Part shown: one piece after another, positions 19,661 through 28,736 of the stretch
How positions within the stretch are numbered: position 1 is the stretch's first letter
How the letters are laid out: each line of letters begins with the position of its first letter
Assembly: GCA_036013055.1 (NCBI GenBank)
Contig: DASCQM010000011.1
Span: 1-64,000 of the forward strand
Direction of reading: 5' to 3'
DNA: 64,000 bases
From: SHYR01 sp036013055
GTDB taxonomy: Bacteria > Chloroflexota > Dehalococcoidia > UBA2979
Notes under the pieces: model-generated
What the model was told of the DNA's origin: nothing
Database searches by the model: none
Seen by the model: only the letters and a program-made list of their open reading frames with translations
Translations under genes and position numbers: made by a program

Positions 19661-20956
19661 ATGATCTTTCGCTTCAGCCTCTACGGCTTCCTGAAGAACC
19701 AGCGGTACTTCGAGCCGTTCCTGCTGCTCGCGCTGATCCAGATGGGGCTCAGCTTCTTCGAGATCGGGCTGCTGATCGCCTTCCGCGAGCTGGCGACCAA
19801 CGTGATGGAGATCCCGTCCGGCGCGATCGCCGACCTCTACGGCCGTCGCAAGTCGATGATTCTCTCGTTCGCGGCGTACATCGTCGGCTTCCTGATCTTT
19901 GGCTTCGCCTCAGACATCACGCCGCTCTTCGGCGCTATGTTCTTCCTTGCCGTCGGCGACGCGTTCCGTACCGGTACGCACAAGGCGATGATCTTCACGT
20001 GGCTCCGGCTGCAGGGTCGCAGCGACGAGCGGACGAAGGTCTACGGCTTCACGCGCTCGTGGAGCAAGATCGGCTCCGCCGTCTCCGCTCTCGTCGCCGC
20101 CGGATTCGTGCTCGCGACGGACAGCTACACGCTCGTCTTCTTCTTCGCCGCCGTCCCTTACGCGATGAACATCGTGAACTTCCTCGGCTACCCCGCCGAG
20201 CTCGAGGGAGAGAAGGACGGCAATCCCGGCCCACGCGAGGTGCTCTCGCACCTGCGTGGCGCGTTCGGCAACGCCCTCGGCCTGAAGCCACTGCGACGCC
20301 TGATCCTCGAGTCGATGGCCTTCGAGGGCGTCTTCCACGCGGTGAAGAGCTACCTGCAGCCCGTGCTCGTGGTGCTCGCGGTCTCGCTGGCCTCCAGCTA
20401 TGCGGTAGGCGGCGACCTCTCCGAGGTACAGCGCTCGGCCCTGCTCGTTGGTCCGGTCTACTTCGTGCTGCACCTGCTCTCGAGCGCCGCCAGCCGCAAC
20501 GCGCACCGCGTCGCTGACCTCGCGGGCGGCGAAGACCGCGCGGCACGCTGGATCTGGGCCTCGAACACGGCCGTCTTCGCGGTCACGCTGGCCGCCGGCT
20601 GGTGGGAGATCACCGGCGCGCTGATCGTCGCCTTCGTGCTGATGCACGTGCTGCAGGACATGTGGCGTCCGGTACTGATGGCCCGCTTCGACAGCTACGG
20701 CGACGAGGGCGAGGCGGCGACGGTGCTTTCGATCGAGAGCCAGGCGCAACGCTTCGCGACGATGCTGCTCGCCCCGGCCATCGGGCTGGCGATCGACACG
20801 ACGCAGGGGAACGACGTCGGCGGCCCGTTCTGGCCGATCGGTGCTGTCGGGCTGGCCGTCGGGCTGATCTTCTTCGCAACGTCGGTGGCCGCGCCAAAGC
20901 CAAGTTCCGATCCGGGCACGGAGCCTCTCGTCGAGACGCCCGTGGCCGGCTCCTAG
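19661..20956 (+). CDS. MFS transporter
   Basis: This 431-residue protein has twelve predicted helices, with the loop 2-3 motif GAIADLYGRRKSM and RSWSKIGSAVSALVAAG in helix 5. It belongs to the broad drug/metabolite branch of the major facilitator family. It sits between the M20 hydrolase and an LLM oxidoreductase on one strand with short gaps, so it may bring in the substrate of these enzymes. The C-terminal tail is Pro/Glu-rich and cytoplasmic. Confidence 0.83.
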   Translation: MIFRFSLYGFLKNQRYFEPFLLLALIQMGLSFFEIGLLIAFRELATNVMEIPSGAIADLYGRRKSMILSFAAYIVGFLIFGFASDITPLFGAMFFLAVGDAFRTGTHKAMIFTWLRLQGRSDERTKVYGFTRSWSKIGSAVSALVAAGFVLATDSYTLVFFFAAVPYAMNIVNFLGYPAELEGEKDGNPGPREVLSHLRGAFGNALGLKPLRRLILESMAFEGVFHAVKSYLQPVLVVLAVSLASSYAVGGDLSEVQRSALLVGPVYFVLHLLSSAASRNAHRVADLAGGEDRAARWIWASNTAVFAVTLAAGWWEITGALIVAFVLMHVLQDMWRPVLMARFDSYGDEGEAATVLSIESQAQRFATMLLAPAIGLAIDTTQGNDVGGPFWPIGAVGLAVGLIFFATSVAAPKPSSDPGTEPLVETPVAGS

Positions 20957-20963
20957 CCGTCGC

Positions 20964-22004
20964 ATGCAGGTCTCGACGGGTATCGCGGGCAATGGCCCCG
21001 GCGATTGGGAAGGCGCGGCGACCTACGCGGTCGAAGCCGAGCGGCTCGGCGTGCACTCACTGTGGTCGGCCGAGACGTGGGGCACGGACGCACTCACACC
21101 GCTGGCGTTCATCGCGGCCCGTACGACGTCGATCAAGCTCGGTACCGGCATCATGCAGATCGGCGCGCGCACGCCAGCGATGGTCGCGATGTCCGCGCGC
21201 GGGATGGCCAGCATCTCGGGCGGTCGCTTCATCCTCGGACTGGGGACGAGCGGGCCGCAGGTGATCGAGGGCTGGCACGGCGTCCCCTTCGACCGGCCGG
21301 TCCAACGCACCCGCGAACTGATCGAGATCGTGCGCATGGCCAGTCGCGGGGAGCGACTTGAGTACAGCGGAGAGACGTTCGAACTACCGCTGCCCGGTGG
21401 GCAGGGCCGCGCGATCCGCCCCGCGGGCGAACCATTCGACGTGCCGATCTACCTTGCCTCGCTCGGCCCTCGCAACCTCGAACTGACGGGCGAGCTGTGT
21501 GACGGCTGGATCGGGAATTCGTTCATCCCGGAGACAGCGGATGTCTTCTTCGACCGGATGCGCGTGGGCGCGGAGCGCAACGGCCGCACGCTGGCCGACC
21601 TCAACCTGCAGGTGTCGGTCTCCGTCGAGTTCGGCGACGACGTGGATGAGATCACGAAGCGCCACGCGCGCGGCTACGCCTTCACCTTCGGGGCGATGGG
21701 GTCGCGCAGCGACAACTTCTACCTGAACGCCTTCGCGAAGCAGGGTTACGCCGACGAAGGGCGCGAGATCCAGGCGCTGTGGCTCGATGGCAAGCGCGAC
21801 GAGGCCGCCGATCGCGTGCCGCTCGAACTGGCGACGCGCACGAACCTGCTCGGCACGGACGACCTGATCAAGCAGCGGCTGCGGATCTACCGCGATGCCG
21901 GTGTGACGACGTTACGCGCTTTTGTGCGCGGCTCATCAGTCGCCGAGCGACTGGCAGATCTCGGACGGCTGATCGACCTCGTGAACGAGGTCTCGTCGGA
22001 GTAG
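20964..22004 (+). CDS. LLM-class flavin/F420-dependent oxidoreductase
   Basis: This 346-residue protein has the luciferase-like monooxygenase barrel: AERLGVHSLWSAETWGTD near the start, TSIKLGTGIMQIGARTP, SGGRFILGLGTSGPQV and DVPIYLASLGPRNLELTGE. Enzymes of this set that resemble methylene-H4MPT reductase often use F420; others use FMNH2. It starts seven bases after the MFS stop, so it is part of the same catabolic run. A second member lies at 60171-61238. Confidence 0.87.
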   Translation: MQVSTGIAGNGPGDWEGAATYAVEAERLGVHSLWSAETWGTDALTPLAFIAARTTSIKLGTGIMQIGARTPAMVAMSARGMASISGGRFILGLGTSGPQVIEGWHGVPFDRPVQRTRELIEIVRMASRGERLEYSGETFELPLPGGQGRAIRPAGEPFDVPIYLASLGPRNLELTGELCDGWIGNSFIPETADVFFDRMRVGAERNGRTLADLNLQVSVSVEFGDDVDEITKRHARGYAFTFGAMGSRSDNFYLNAFAKQGYADEGREIQALWLDGKRDEAADRVPLELATRTNLLGTDDLIKQRLRIYRDAGVTTLRAFVRGSSVAERLADLGRLIDLVNEVSSE

Positions 22005-22054
22005 CCTCAGGATCGTCGACCCCGCAGCGGCCTTGACCTAGCGGCGGCCCTAAT

Positions 22055-23434
22055 CTACCGGCGGCGCTTACCGCCACCGCCGGCGACACGGCCGGAGCGC
22101 TTCTTCGTCTGGCCGAGGCTCCACTCACCACGCTTACGGCTGCGCTGTGCGGCACCAACGGTCTTGGCGATGCCGCGCGGCGGGTCCCATGCCTCGAGGT
22201 CGAGCAGTCGCGGGTCGTCTGAGGACATCTTCACGATCTGGATGTCGATGCCGGCCTTCTGCTCGAGCCGGGTGACATCGCGCAGCTGCTCCGGGAGCAC
22301 CAGCGTGACGACCATGCCCTCCTTGCCCGCGCGGGCCGTGCGGCCGGAGCGGTGCAGGTAGACCTTGTGATCTTCCGGCGGGTCGAAGTGGACGACGAGG
22401 TCGATGTCATCGATGTGCAGCCCGCGCGCCGCGACGTTGGTCGCAACGAGCACCGGCGCTTTGCCGCTGGCGAACTGCTTCAGCGTCTGCTCGCGCTTGC
22501 TCTGCGAGAGGCGGCCGTGGATCGGGACAGCGTTCAGGCCCTCGCGGCCGAGCTGCTTGGCGAGACGGTCGGCGCCATGCGTGGTGCGCACGAAGACGAG
22601 CGCCCGCGCTGCGCCGGCACAGACCTTCGCGGCAACGACGATCTTATCGGCGGCGGTGACGCGGATAAAGCGCTGCTCAAGCGTGTCGACGGTGGCGTTC
22701 TGCGACTCAACCTCGTGATGCACGGGGTCGCTCTGGTAGCGCTCGATCAGCGTGCCAACCATGCCGTCGAGGGTGGCGGAGTAGAGCAGCGTCTGCGGCT
22801 TGGCACCGGTCTGCTGCATGATGCGGTCGACCTGCGGGAAGAAGCCCATGTCGGCCATCTGGTCTGCCTCATCGATCACGACGAAGCCGACATCGCGCAG
22901 GGAGATCTCCTTGCGCTCGATCAGGTCGTTGAGACGACCCGGGGTCGCGATCACGATGTCGAGACCCTCCTTCAGCGCCGAGATCTGACGGGGCATCGAG
23001 ACGCCACCGTAGATTGCGCTGAGCCAGAGGCCGCGCTCCGCGGCCAGCGGTGTCAGCTCTTCAGCGACCTGATTGGCGAGCTCGCGTGTCGGTACGAGTA
23101 CGAGCGAGTGCGGACGTCGCGGTCGCGCCGTCACGGTGCGCTCGACCATCGGCAGGCCGAAGGCCAGCGTCTTGCCGGAGCCGGTCTGCGCCTTGCCGGT
23201 CACGTCGCGCCCTTCGAGCGCGTCGGGGATCGTCATCGCCTGTACCGGGAACGGTTCGGTGATGCCTTGCTCGGCGAGTACGTCCACAAGGTCGTCGGCG
23301 ATGCCGAGTTCCGCGAACGTCTGGTCTACAGCGTAGCTGTCGGTCTGGTCGCCGGCGGTCTTCTCGTCATCAATCTGGATGGTGGCCTCGTCTTCGTACT
23401 TCTTGGTACGCGGCCTGGATGAAAGTAATGTCAC
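22055..23434 (-). CDS. DEAD-box RNA helicase
   Basis: This 459-residue protein carries all helicase motifs: AQTGSGKT (Walker A), PTRELANQ, VIDEADQMADMGF (the DEAD motif), YSATL and HRSGRTARAG. It unwinds RNA duplexes, and such enzymes are often cold-induced. The C-terminal tail is rich in Arg/Lys/Gly and likely binds RNA. The start is a GTG at 23434 without a clear ribosome site, and it has a long untranslated leader region upstream. Confidence 0.92.
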   Translation of the reverse strand: MTLLSSRPRTKKYEDEATIQIDDEKTAGDQTDSYAVDQTFAELGIADDLVDVLAEQGITEPFPVQAMTIPDALEGRDVTGKAQTGSGKTLAFGLPMVERTVTARPRRPHSLVLVPTRELANQVAEELTPLAAERGLWLSAIYGGVSMPRQISALKEGLDIVIATPGRLNDLIERKEISLRDVGFVVIDEADQMADMGFFPQVDRIMQQTGAKPQTLLYSATLDGMVGTLIERYQSDPVHHEVESQNATVDTLEQRFIRVTAADKIVVAAKVCAGAARALVFVRTTHGADRLAKQLGREGLNAVPIHGRLSQSKREQTLKQFASGKAPVLVATNVAARGLHIDDIDLVVHFDPPEDHKVYLHRSGRTARAGKEGMVVTLVLPEQLRDVTRLEQKAGIDIQIVKMSSDDPRLLDLEAWDPPRGIAKTVGAAQRSRKRGEWSLGQTKKRSGRVAGGGGKRRR

Positions 23435-23761
23435 TGGTGAGATGGTCCGTTTCCAAAGGCTGTGCTGGTTGTACGAACGTAGTCCGAACCGGAATACCGC
23501 TAACGCGGCTCACGGTTCGAAGCAGTGTGAACACCCGACAGCCGACGGACGCTCTGCTCGCGTACCACTCAATCCCCGGACACCCGTGCGTCTGATCGCC
23601 AACCAAGTCCCGCGTTGGCACCGCCGGGAGCTCTTCCGGGCATCCACGAGTAAACGTCGAGCAAAGAAGAGGTGAGATGAGAGGAAGGTTCATTCGCCTG
23701 ACGCTCTACGCCCTGCGAAATCAACTGCAAACAGGATAGCACGAATCCACCCGTTTGTGAC
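23435..23761. other. Intergenic leader region of the helicase gene
   Basis: This 327-base stretch between the helicase start and the end of the Cys-cluster protein gene has no convincing gene. Long 5' leaders are common on DEAD-box helicase mRNAs and can form temperature-sensitive structures, but no specific motif is recognised here. Confidence 0.5.
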
Positions 23762-24310
23762 CTATGGCACTAGTGGTTCACCCTGCCCTACCCCGGCCGC
23801 AGCCCCGAGACGCGGGTCGTCGTCAGCTACGACGCAGACTCGGTACCAGGTGCAGCGGACCAGCGAATCCGTCGGCAGCCACAGCTCGCCGTGCTCCTCG
23901 ATGTCGCGTTCGATGTCCGGACCCCACACGGGATACTCGCCGCACCGCGGCGGCCGCTCTTCGAGATGTCGACCGCAGAGCGCTCGCCCGTCCGGTTGCT
24001 CTTCCAGCGCCGAGCATCGGAAGCGTGTCGGCGTCAGTTCGTGTGCGTCCTCCGGCTGGAAGTCGCGCTCGACCCACTGCTCACCGACCTCCTGAAGCGG
24101 GATGATCAGCGCTTCGCCCGACGTCAGTTCGCGGTACTGCTGCTCCGGGAGCACGCCCCACGTCCAGTAGCCGTTCGTCCGACGCGAGTCGCAGCAGTCG
24201 CCGCAGCCGTTGCACTGCATCGCCCGCGCCTGCTCAAGCGTGACGTACTGCGAGTCGACGTTGCCGCCCGTCGATCGGTTCGTCGAGGCGTCGCTCCCGG
24301 CGGCGGTCAC
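23762..24310 (-). CDS. YkgJ-like cysteine-cluster metalloprotein
   Basis: This 182-residue protein has the cysteine pattern of the YkgJ/UPF0153 family: MQCNGCGDCCDSR at about 30-44, then RFRCSAL, ALCGRHLEERPPRCGEYP and VRCTWYRVC. These presumably hold zinc or an iron-sulfur cluster. The biochemical role of the family is not established. It overlaps the phosphoesterase gene by four bases, so the two are translationally coupled. Confidence 0.83.
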   Translation of the reverse strand: MTAAGSDASTNRSTGGNVDSQYVTLEQARAMQCNGCGDCCDSRRTNGYWTWGVLPEQQYRELTSGEALIIPLQEVGEQWVERDFQPEDAHELTPTRFRCSALEEQPDGRALCGRHLEERPPRCGEYPVWGPDIERDIEEHGELWLPTDSLVRCTWYRVCVVADDDPRLGAAAGVGQGEPLVP

Positions 24311-24888
24311 GGGGCGGCCGGCGAATCTTCCGAGGAGGCACGGTGCAACTTGTGGATCTCGGCGGAGACGACGCCGTTGGTGATGTCGAGCGTCGCGAAG
24401 GTGCCGAGGTCGCCGCTCGCGTGCCTGACGCCCGGTCGCGTCGGGCTGCCCGGGTTGATGAAGAGCACACCCGCGTAGAAGCCGATGTACTCCTCATGGG
24501 TGTCGCCGAAACAGACGACATCGACCGGCCCGCCGAACTTGCGTCGCCACAACTCCTTGAGCGGCATCTCCGGGAACTCCAGCGTCTGCGAGAACCTGAT
24601 GCCGGGGCTCGGCCAGGCGGGGTCGTGCGTCATGCCGATGCGCACGCCATCGATCGTGACAACACGCGTCGCGCCGCCAACGCGGTCGCCTTCCTCGTCC
24701 GGGTCGGGATAGCCGCGGATCGCATGCACCGGCGCGATCGTCTCAAGGTGGTCGAGCACGCCGAGCACGTCGAAGTCGCCGCAATGCAGGATCACGTCGG
24801 AGCCCTGCAGCGCCTCGATCAGCTCGGGCGGCGAACCCCAGCCGTCATCCTGCTGATGCGTATCGGCGACGACCGCGACGCGCGTCAC
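24307..24888 (-). CDS. YfcE-type metallophosphoesterase
   Basis: The likely start is a GTG at 24888 giving TRVAVVADTHQQD at once; the frame stays open to a TTG at 24930. The protein has the metal-binding set of calcineurin-like phosphoesterases: VADTH, LHCGDFDV, IRGYPD (usually GNxD) and VCFGDTHEEY (usually GHTH). Two positions therefore differ from the consensus but remain compatible with a dimetal site. It probably cleaves phosphodiesters. It is coupled to the YkgJ-like gene. Confidence 0.83.
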   Translation of the reverse strand: MTRVAVVADTHQQDDGWGSPPELIEALQGSDVILHCGDFDVLGVLDHLETIAPVHAIRGYPDPDEEGDRVGGATRVVTIDGVRIGMTHDPAWPSPGIRFSQTLEFPEMPLKELWRRKFGGPVDVVCFGDTHEEYIGFYAGVLFINPGSPTRPGVRHASGDLGTFATLDITNGVVSAEIHKLHRASSEDSPAAP

Positions 24889-25030
24889 CCGGCGAACACC
24901 TGACGCGTGGGTTCGTCGCGAACCCGGCAAGTCGAACTCGATGCGTGGGGGGCCATGGCGATCTTTCGCTGCGGTATGGGGTGCGCACGCAGTCTAGCGG
25001 CTACGACGGACCGTCGAGGGCGGGGCTGCG

Positions 25031-26146
25031 TCAGCGGGCCGTGAAGCCGGACCAGATGTCGAGGACAGGCTTGGGGGTGCCGTCGTTCAGCCGCAGCGCG
25101 ACGCTCTCGAATGCTGGCCCGCCAACGTCGCCGAGGTCGTGCTGGAACGACCAGAGCGCGAATCGTACGTCGAGCCCCCCGATCAGCTGTGCGAAGCGCA
25201 GCGCGAACGCGATCTGCTCGTCGGCCGACCCGCCGTACTCGGAGTCGGGAGCCGTCGAAAGCGGGCGCGACGGCCACCCGAGCTCCGTGAACGCGATCGG
25301 GAGATCCGCGCGCGCCGCCAGCTCGGCGTAGTAGTCGTCCGGCAGGTCAGACGGCGCACCGTAGTCGAAGTACGGGTGGGACGAGATAGCGATGAAGTCG
25401 ATGCTGCCATTGAAGCGGTCGATCAGTTCCCAGCGAGGCTCGTGCGTCTCGCCGGAGAGGAAGCCGCCTCCGCGCAAGAATTCGAACTGGAAGCCGGTGC
25501 CGACCTCCGTCTCGGGAGAGGCCTCGTTCACCGCTGCGTAGAGTTCTGGCCAGGCGGTGGCGAAGGCGTTGAACGCGGCGGGGAATTGCTCCCACAGGCG
25601 GTTCACCTCTGCGCCGATCACGATGAACGGCGGTTGCTGCTCACGGGCGATCGCGACTGCGGTGCGGGTGTAGCGCTTAACCGCCTCCTGATCCGCCCAA
25701 TCGATGGTGGGGTCGACCTTCCCGGTGCGCACATCCTCGGTAAACGTGCCGAGACCGACGACCGCCGAGAAGTTGTACTGGCGAGCTGCGGCTGCGCCAG
25801 CCTGGAAGACCTCCGGGATCTCACCCTGGGTCGCAATGTCGTCGAACCATCCGCCGTAGACGCCGAGCAGCGGCCCGCTCTCGTCGAGCCCCTCATACAG
25901 CGCGACCCAGTCCGCAGCCTCGCTACTGGGGAAATTGCGCGGGATCAGCCCCGCTGCGCCGAACTGCGTGCGAGCGGCTGCTGCGGCCTCGGCGTCGGTG
26001 ACGACGCCCCCCGCGATGATTACGGCGACCGCGGAGTCTGCGGGCGCAGCGTCGGATGCGGTCTCGTCCGTGGCGGCGTCACACGCGGCCAGTAGCAGCG
26101 AGGCGGCGGCGAGGATCAGTGCGGTCAGGACTCGCGAGCGGGTCAT
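25031..26146 (-). CDS. Secreted glycoside hydrolase-like lipoprotein
   Basis: This 371-residue protein has a signal peptide with lipobox LLAAC (Cys21 or 22) and a TIM-barrel domain of the GH-A clan type, most like GH53-related proteins. The putative acid/base glutamate is in VIGAEVNRLWE and the nucleophile in IAFTELGWPS, on the expected strands 4 and 7. The strand between them contains DFIAISSHPYFD. It is anchored outside the cell and may trim a glycan. It stands alone in its strand context, with no sugar transporter nearby. Confidence 0.75.
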   Translation of the reverse strand: MTRSRVLTALILAAASLLLAACDAATDETASDAAPADSAVAVIIAGGVVTDAEAAAAARTQFGAAGLIPRNFPSSEAADWVALYEGLDESGPLLGVYGGWFDDIATQGEIPEVFQAGAAAARQYNFSAVVGLGTFTEDVRTGKVDPTIDWADQEAVKRYTRTAVAIAREQQPPFIVIGAEVNRLWEQFPAAFNAFATAWPELYAAVNEASPETEVGTGFQFEFLRGGGFLSGETHEPRWELIDRFNGSIDFIAISSHPYFDYGAPSDLPDDYYAELAARADLPIAFTELGWPSRPLSTAPDSEYGGSADEQIAFALRFAQLIGGLDVRFALWSFQHDLGDVGGPAFESVALRLNDGTPKPVLDIWSGFTAR

Positions 26147-26225
26147 GGCCTCACCGTACAGGAGCAGGCGGGCACCAGAAACTTGACGCGCGATCAGGGA
26201 CGTCGATGGTGTCGGCGCGCTGCGG

Positions 26226-26362
26226 TTAGCGGCCGTCCGGCATGCTCAGCGTCGTACCTGCGTTGGAGAGCATGAACAGCGCGTCGAGGTGGTCGACGGT
26301 GATGAAGTCGCTGAATGCGGACGGGACACCGGGCAGGAAGATCTCCCAGCTCTGGTCGACCG
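26226..26362 (-). pseudogene. C-terminal fragment of an unidentified protein
   Basis: The last 45 or so codons on the minus strand (WEIFLPGVPSAFSDF, then VDHLDALF and a stop at 26226) read like the true C-terminus of a protein, but upstream the frame runs antisense to a methyltransferase fragment and loses coding character near 26360. The N-terminal part is gone. The family is not recognised; an alpha/beta hydrolase or esterase tail is one possibility. See the partner fragment that starts at the same point. Confidence 0.5.
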
Positions 26363-26766
26363 AGGCGATACGGCTGATCGAGGGGGCATTCCGGGCGCTT
26401 GAGGCCGGTGGGCAGTTGCTGTTGGAGCCGCAGACCTTCGCGGTCGTGAGAGGCGAGCAGGATGCCGAAACATCGTGGTACTCAGCTTCGGCAGGGCTCT
26501 TCTCGTCAGAGCCGCATTTCGTACTCACGGAGCGCTTCTGGGACGAAGCTACGACGAGTTCGACGCAACGGTTCCTCGTGATCGATGCCGCGACCGGCAA
26601 CATTGCCCAGCATGCGCTGACGAGTGAGGCCTACACCGACGATCAGCTCTTGGAGTTGCTTGCGGCAGCCGGATTCGAGGATGTGCGGCTGCTCCCCTCG
26701 CTGACCGGCGTCGAGGATGCCAATCAGGCCGCGTTTCAGGTTGTCGTCGCGCGCAAGCCCGCCTGA
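26363..26766 (+). pseudogene. C-terminal half of a SAM-dependent methyltransferase
   Basis: From about 26363 the plus strand encodes a typical methyltransferase C-terminal half: IRLIEGAFRALEAGGQLLLE (post motif III), SWYSASAGLFSSEPHFVLTE, and DDQLLELLAAAGFEDVRLLP to a stop at 26766. The SAM-binding motif I and the whole N-terminal half are missing. An ATG at 26242 keeps the frame open but those codons come from the antisense fragment. The gene should not make an active enzyme. Confidence 0.6.
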
Positions 26767-26770
26767 GCCG

Positions 26771-27211
26771 TCAGGATGGCAACGCACGCTCGATCTGGTC
26801 GAGGTGCTCCTCGCGGTGCCCCCAGCGACCGACCATGTAGCTATCGTCTGAGTTGAGAATCGCCGCACGAGCGTCCGGCGCGAGATTGGCGGCCACCTCA
26901 TCGACCGCCGTCGCAGCGCTGACGGCGAGCTGTGCGACCGGTCGAGGGTCGGCAAGCACCGCCAGCCGCTCCAGGGCGGCGTTCACGGCGTCGTCACTGG
27001 CACCGCCGAGGAGTTCACCGGTCTCGGTGTAGTGGTGGAGCGCGGCCGCCTGACGGGTGTCCCAGAAGCCGAGGTGCGCGAGCGCGACCGCGACCGTCCA
27101 GCCACCGCCCAGCGAGATCCTCAGGTCCTCGTCGCTCAGCTTCGCGACAAGTTCGCGCAATCGCCGCGTCGATTCCGCGTTGTGCTGAAGATCCGTGTCG
27201 TCCGTCGTCAT
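26771..27211 (-). CDS. DinB-like/maleylpyruvate isomerase-like protein
   Basis: This 146-residue all-helical protein has the DinB/MDMPI four-helix pattern: LRELVAKLSDEDLRISLGGGWTV, then ALAHLGFWD with the first metal-type His, and WGHREEHLDQIERAL with two more His near the C-terminus. Some members bind a metal and use thiol cofactors such as bacillithiol or mycothiol. The substrate is unknown. It converges with the methyltransferase fragment with a four-base gap. Confidence 0.78.
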   Translation of the reverse strand: MTTDDTDLQHNAESTRRLRELVAKLSDEDLRISLGGGWTVAVALAHLGFWDTRQAAALHHYTETGELLGGASDDAVNAALERLAVLADPRPVAQLAVSAATAVDEVAANLAPDARAAILNSDDSYMVGRWGHREEHLDQIERALPS

Positions 27212-27272
27212 GTCAGCCCCCTACCTCTTCCGGTGATCGCTCGGGCAACCATGCTACCGGGGATGCAGACTG

Positions 27273-27800
27273 CTAGCTCGTGCCGCCCTCGCCTGCCGGG
27301 GGCTCACTCCCCGTGTGGCCCGCGAGCGTTCGAGCGTGCTCGATCAGCCCGTCGACGTCGAACAGCTCCGCCTCGATGTTCATGTGCTCGCCCGTCGCCG
27401 GTCGGATGCGCCATTGAATCGAATCGTAGTCAGCATCCTCGATCTCGACCGTCGCATCCCAGCGCACAGTGACCAGCTCCCGCCCCTCGTGCAGCGCGAC
27501 CGCCGCCTCGCGCGTTAGCACCACCGCCGTGGCCGTGCGACGCCACGTCACCGCCACGACCGGCAGCAGCACGACGGTCACGCCGAAGGCGAAGAGCCCG
27601 AAGCCCAGCGCCTCAGCCGACGACACCACGAGCCCCGCCACCGTCGAGACCAGCCCGACGAGGAAGGGCAGCACGAACGAGGCGTTGTTCCACCAGTGCG
27701 ACTGGGTGACGTGAACGCTGACCACGTCGCTCATCGCCTCGATGGCGCGCGCGTCCGACGTCCGCACCTCGGGAACTGCCTCCGCAGGCGATTCATTCAT
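27273..27800 (-). CDS. Two-helix membrane protein, function unknown
   Basis: This 175-residue protein has a charged N-terminus, two close hydrophobic helices (about 42-60 and 66-87), and a soluble C-terminal part of about 85 residues that looks like a small beta-rich PH-like domain. No family can be named with confidence. It is divergent from the methyltransferase gene that starts at 27863. Confidence 0.65.
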   Translation of the reverse strand: MNESPAEAVPEVRTSDARAIEAMSDVVSVHVTQSHWWNNASFVLPFLVGLVSTVAGLVVSSAEALGFGLFAFGVTVVLLPVVAVTWRRTATAVVLTREAAVALHEGRELVTVRWDATVEIEDADYDSIQWRIRPATGEHMNIEAELFDVDGLIEHARTLAGHTGSEPPAGEGGTS

Positions 27801-27862
27801 CGGAAAACTCTATCAGCGACAACTGATGAGGTCGCCGCCCTGCCCGGCCGTATAATCCCGCG

Positions 27863-28612
27863 ATGACCGCGCTCTACGACACGCTCGGACTGAACTACTC
27901 GCAGTGGCGACGCCCCGACGCGCGAATTGCCGAAGCGATCCACGCCGCGCTCGGAGACGCGCGCTCCGTCGTCAACGTCGGTGCCGGCACCGGCTCCTAC
28001 GAGCCGGCGGACCGTGACGTCACCTCCGTCGAGCCATCGCCCGTGATGGTCGCCCAGCGGCCCGCAGACGTCGCTCCGGCCGTGCGAGCGGTGGCTGAGG
28101 CATTGCCCTTCGCTGCAGATTCGTTCGATGCCTCGCTGGCGGTGCTGACACTCCACCACTGGCCCGACTGGCGGGCGGGCGCGGCGGAACTGAAGCGCGT
28201 CGCGCGTGGGCGTGCCGTCGTATTCACGCATGACTGGGCTGCGACGTCGTTCCTCGACTTCTGGCTGCTCCGCGACTACCTGCCGAGCCTGGTTGAAGCG
28301 GGCAGCAAGGGCGCCCCGCCGATCGACGAGCTGTGTGCGCTGCTCGGCGGATCAGCCGAGGTCGTGCCGGTGCCGGCGGACTGCGCAGACGGCTTTCTCT
28401 CCGCCTACTGGCAGCGTCCGGAGGTCTATCTGGACGAGGCTGCACGCGCGGCGATCTCGGCCTTCCACTGGATTCCAGACGACCTCCGCGAGTCCGGCGT
28501 ACAGCGACTGGAAGCCGATCTTGCGAGCGGCGCGTGGGCCGATCGCAACGCCAACCTGCTCGACCTTGATGCGCTCGACCTCGGCTACCGGCTGATCGTC
28601 GCGGACGTCTAA
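27863..28612 (+). CDS. Class I SAM-dependent methyltransferase
   Basis: This 249-residue protein shows motif I SVVNVGAGTGSYEP, motif II TSVEPSPVMVAQR, and ASLAVLTLHHWPDW, typical of ubiquinone/menaquinone or small-molecule methyltransferases. The C-terminal half is a substrate-binding cap with YLDEAARAAISAFHWIP. The substrate is unknown. It stands 125 bases ahead of the CoA-transferase pair, in the same direction. Confidence 0.82.
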   Translation: MTALYDTLGLNYSQWRRPDARIAEAIHAALGDARSVVNVGAGTGSYEPADRDVTSVEPSPVMVAQRPADVAPAVRAVAEALPFAADSFDASLAVLTLHHWPDWRAGAAELKRVARGRAVVFTHDWAATSFLDFWLLRDYLPSLVEAGSKGAPPIDELCALLGGSAEVVPVPADCADGFLSAYWQRPEVYLDEAARAAISAFHWIPDDLRESGVQRLEADLASGAWADRNANLLDLDALDLGYRLIVADV

Positions 28613-28736
28613 GCAGGTTGGCTGCACGTAGCCGTCGAACGATCCCGCGTACTGCTCTCTGCCCCGCTCTCGACGTGCAGCGAGCGACCGATCGCGTACA
28701 CTCCGCGCGATTCAGACGACAGATACGCGAGGAACC

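Noticed and set aside
23435..23761. A possible cold-shock thermosensor leader for the helicase
   Set aside because: Position fits but no recognised structural motif could be shown by eye.
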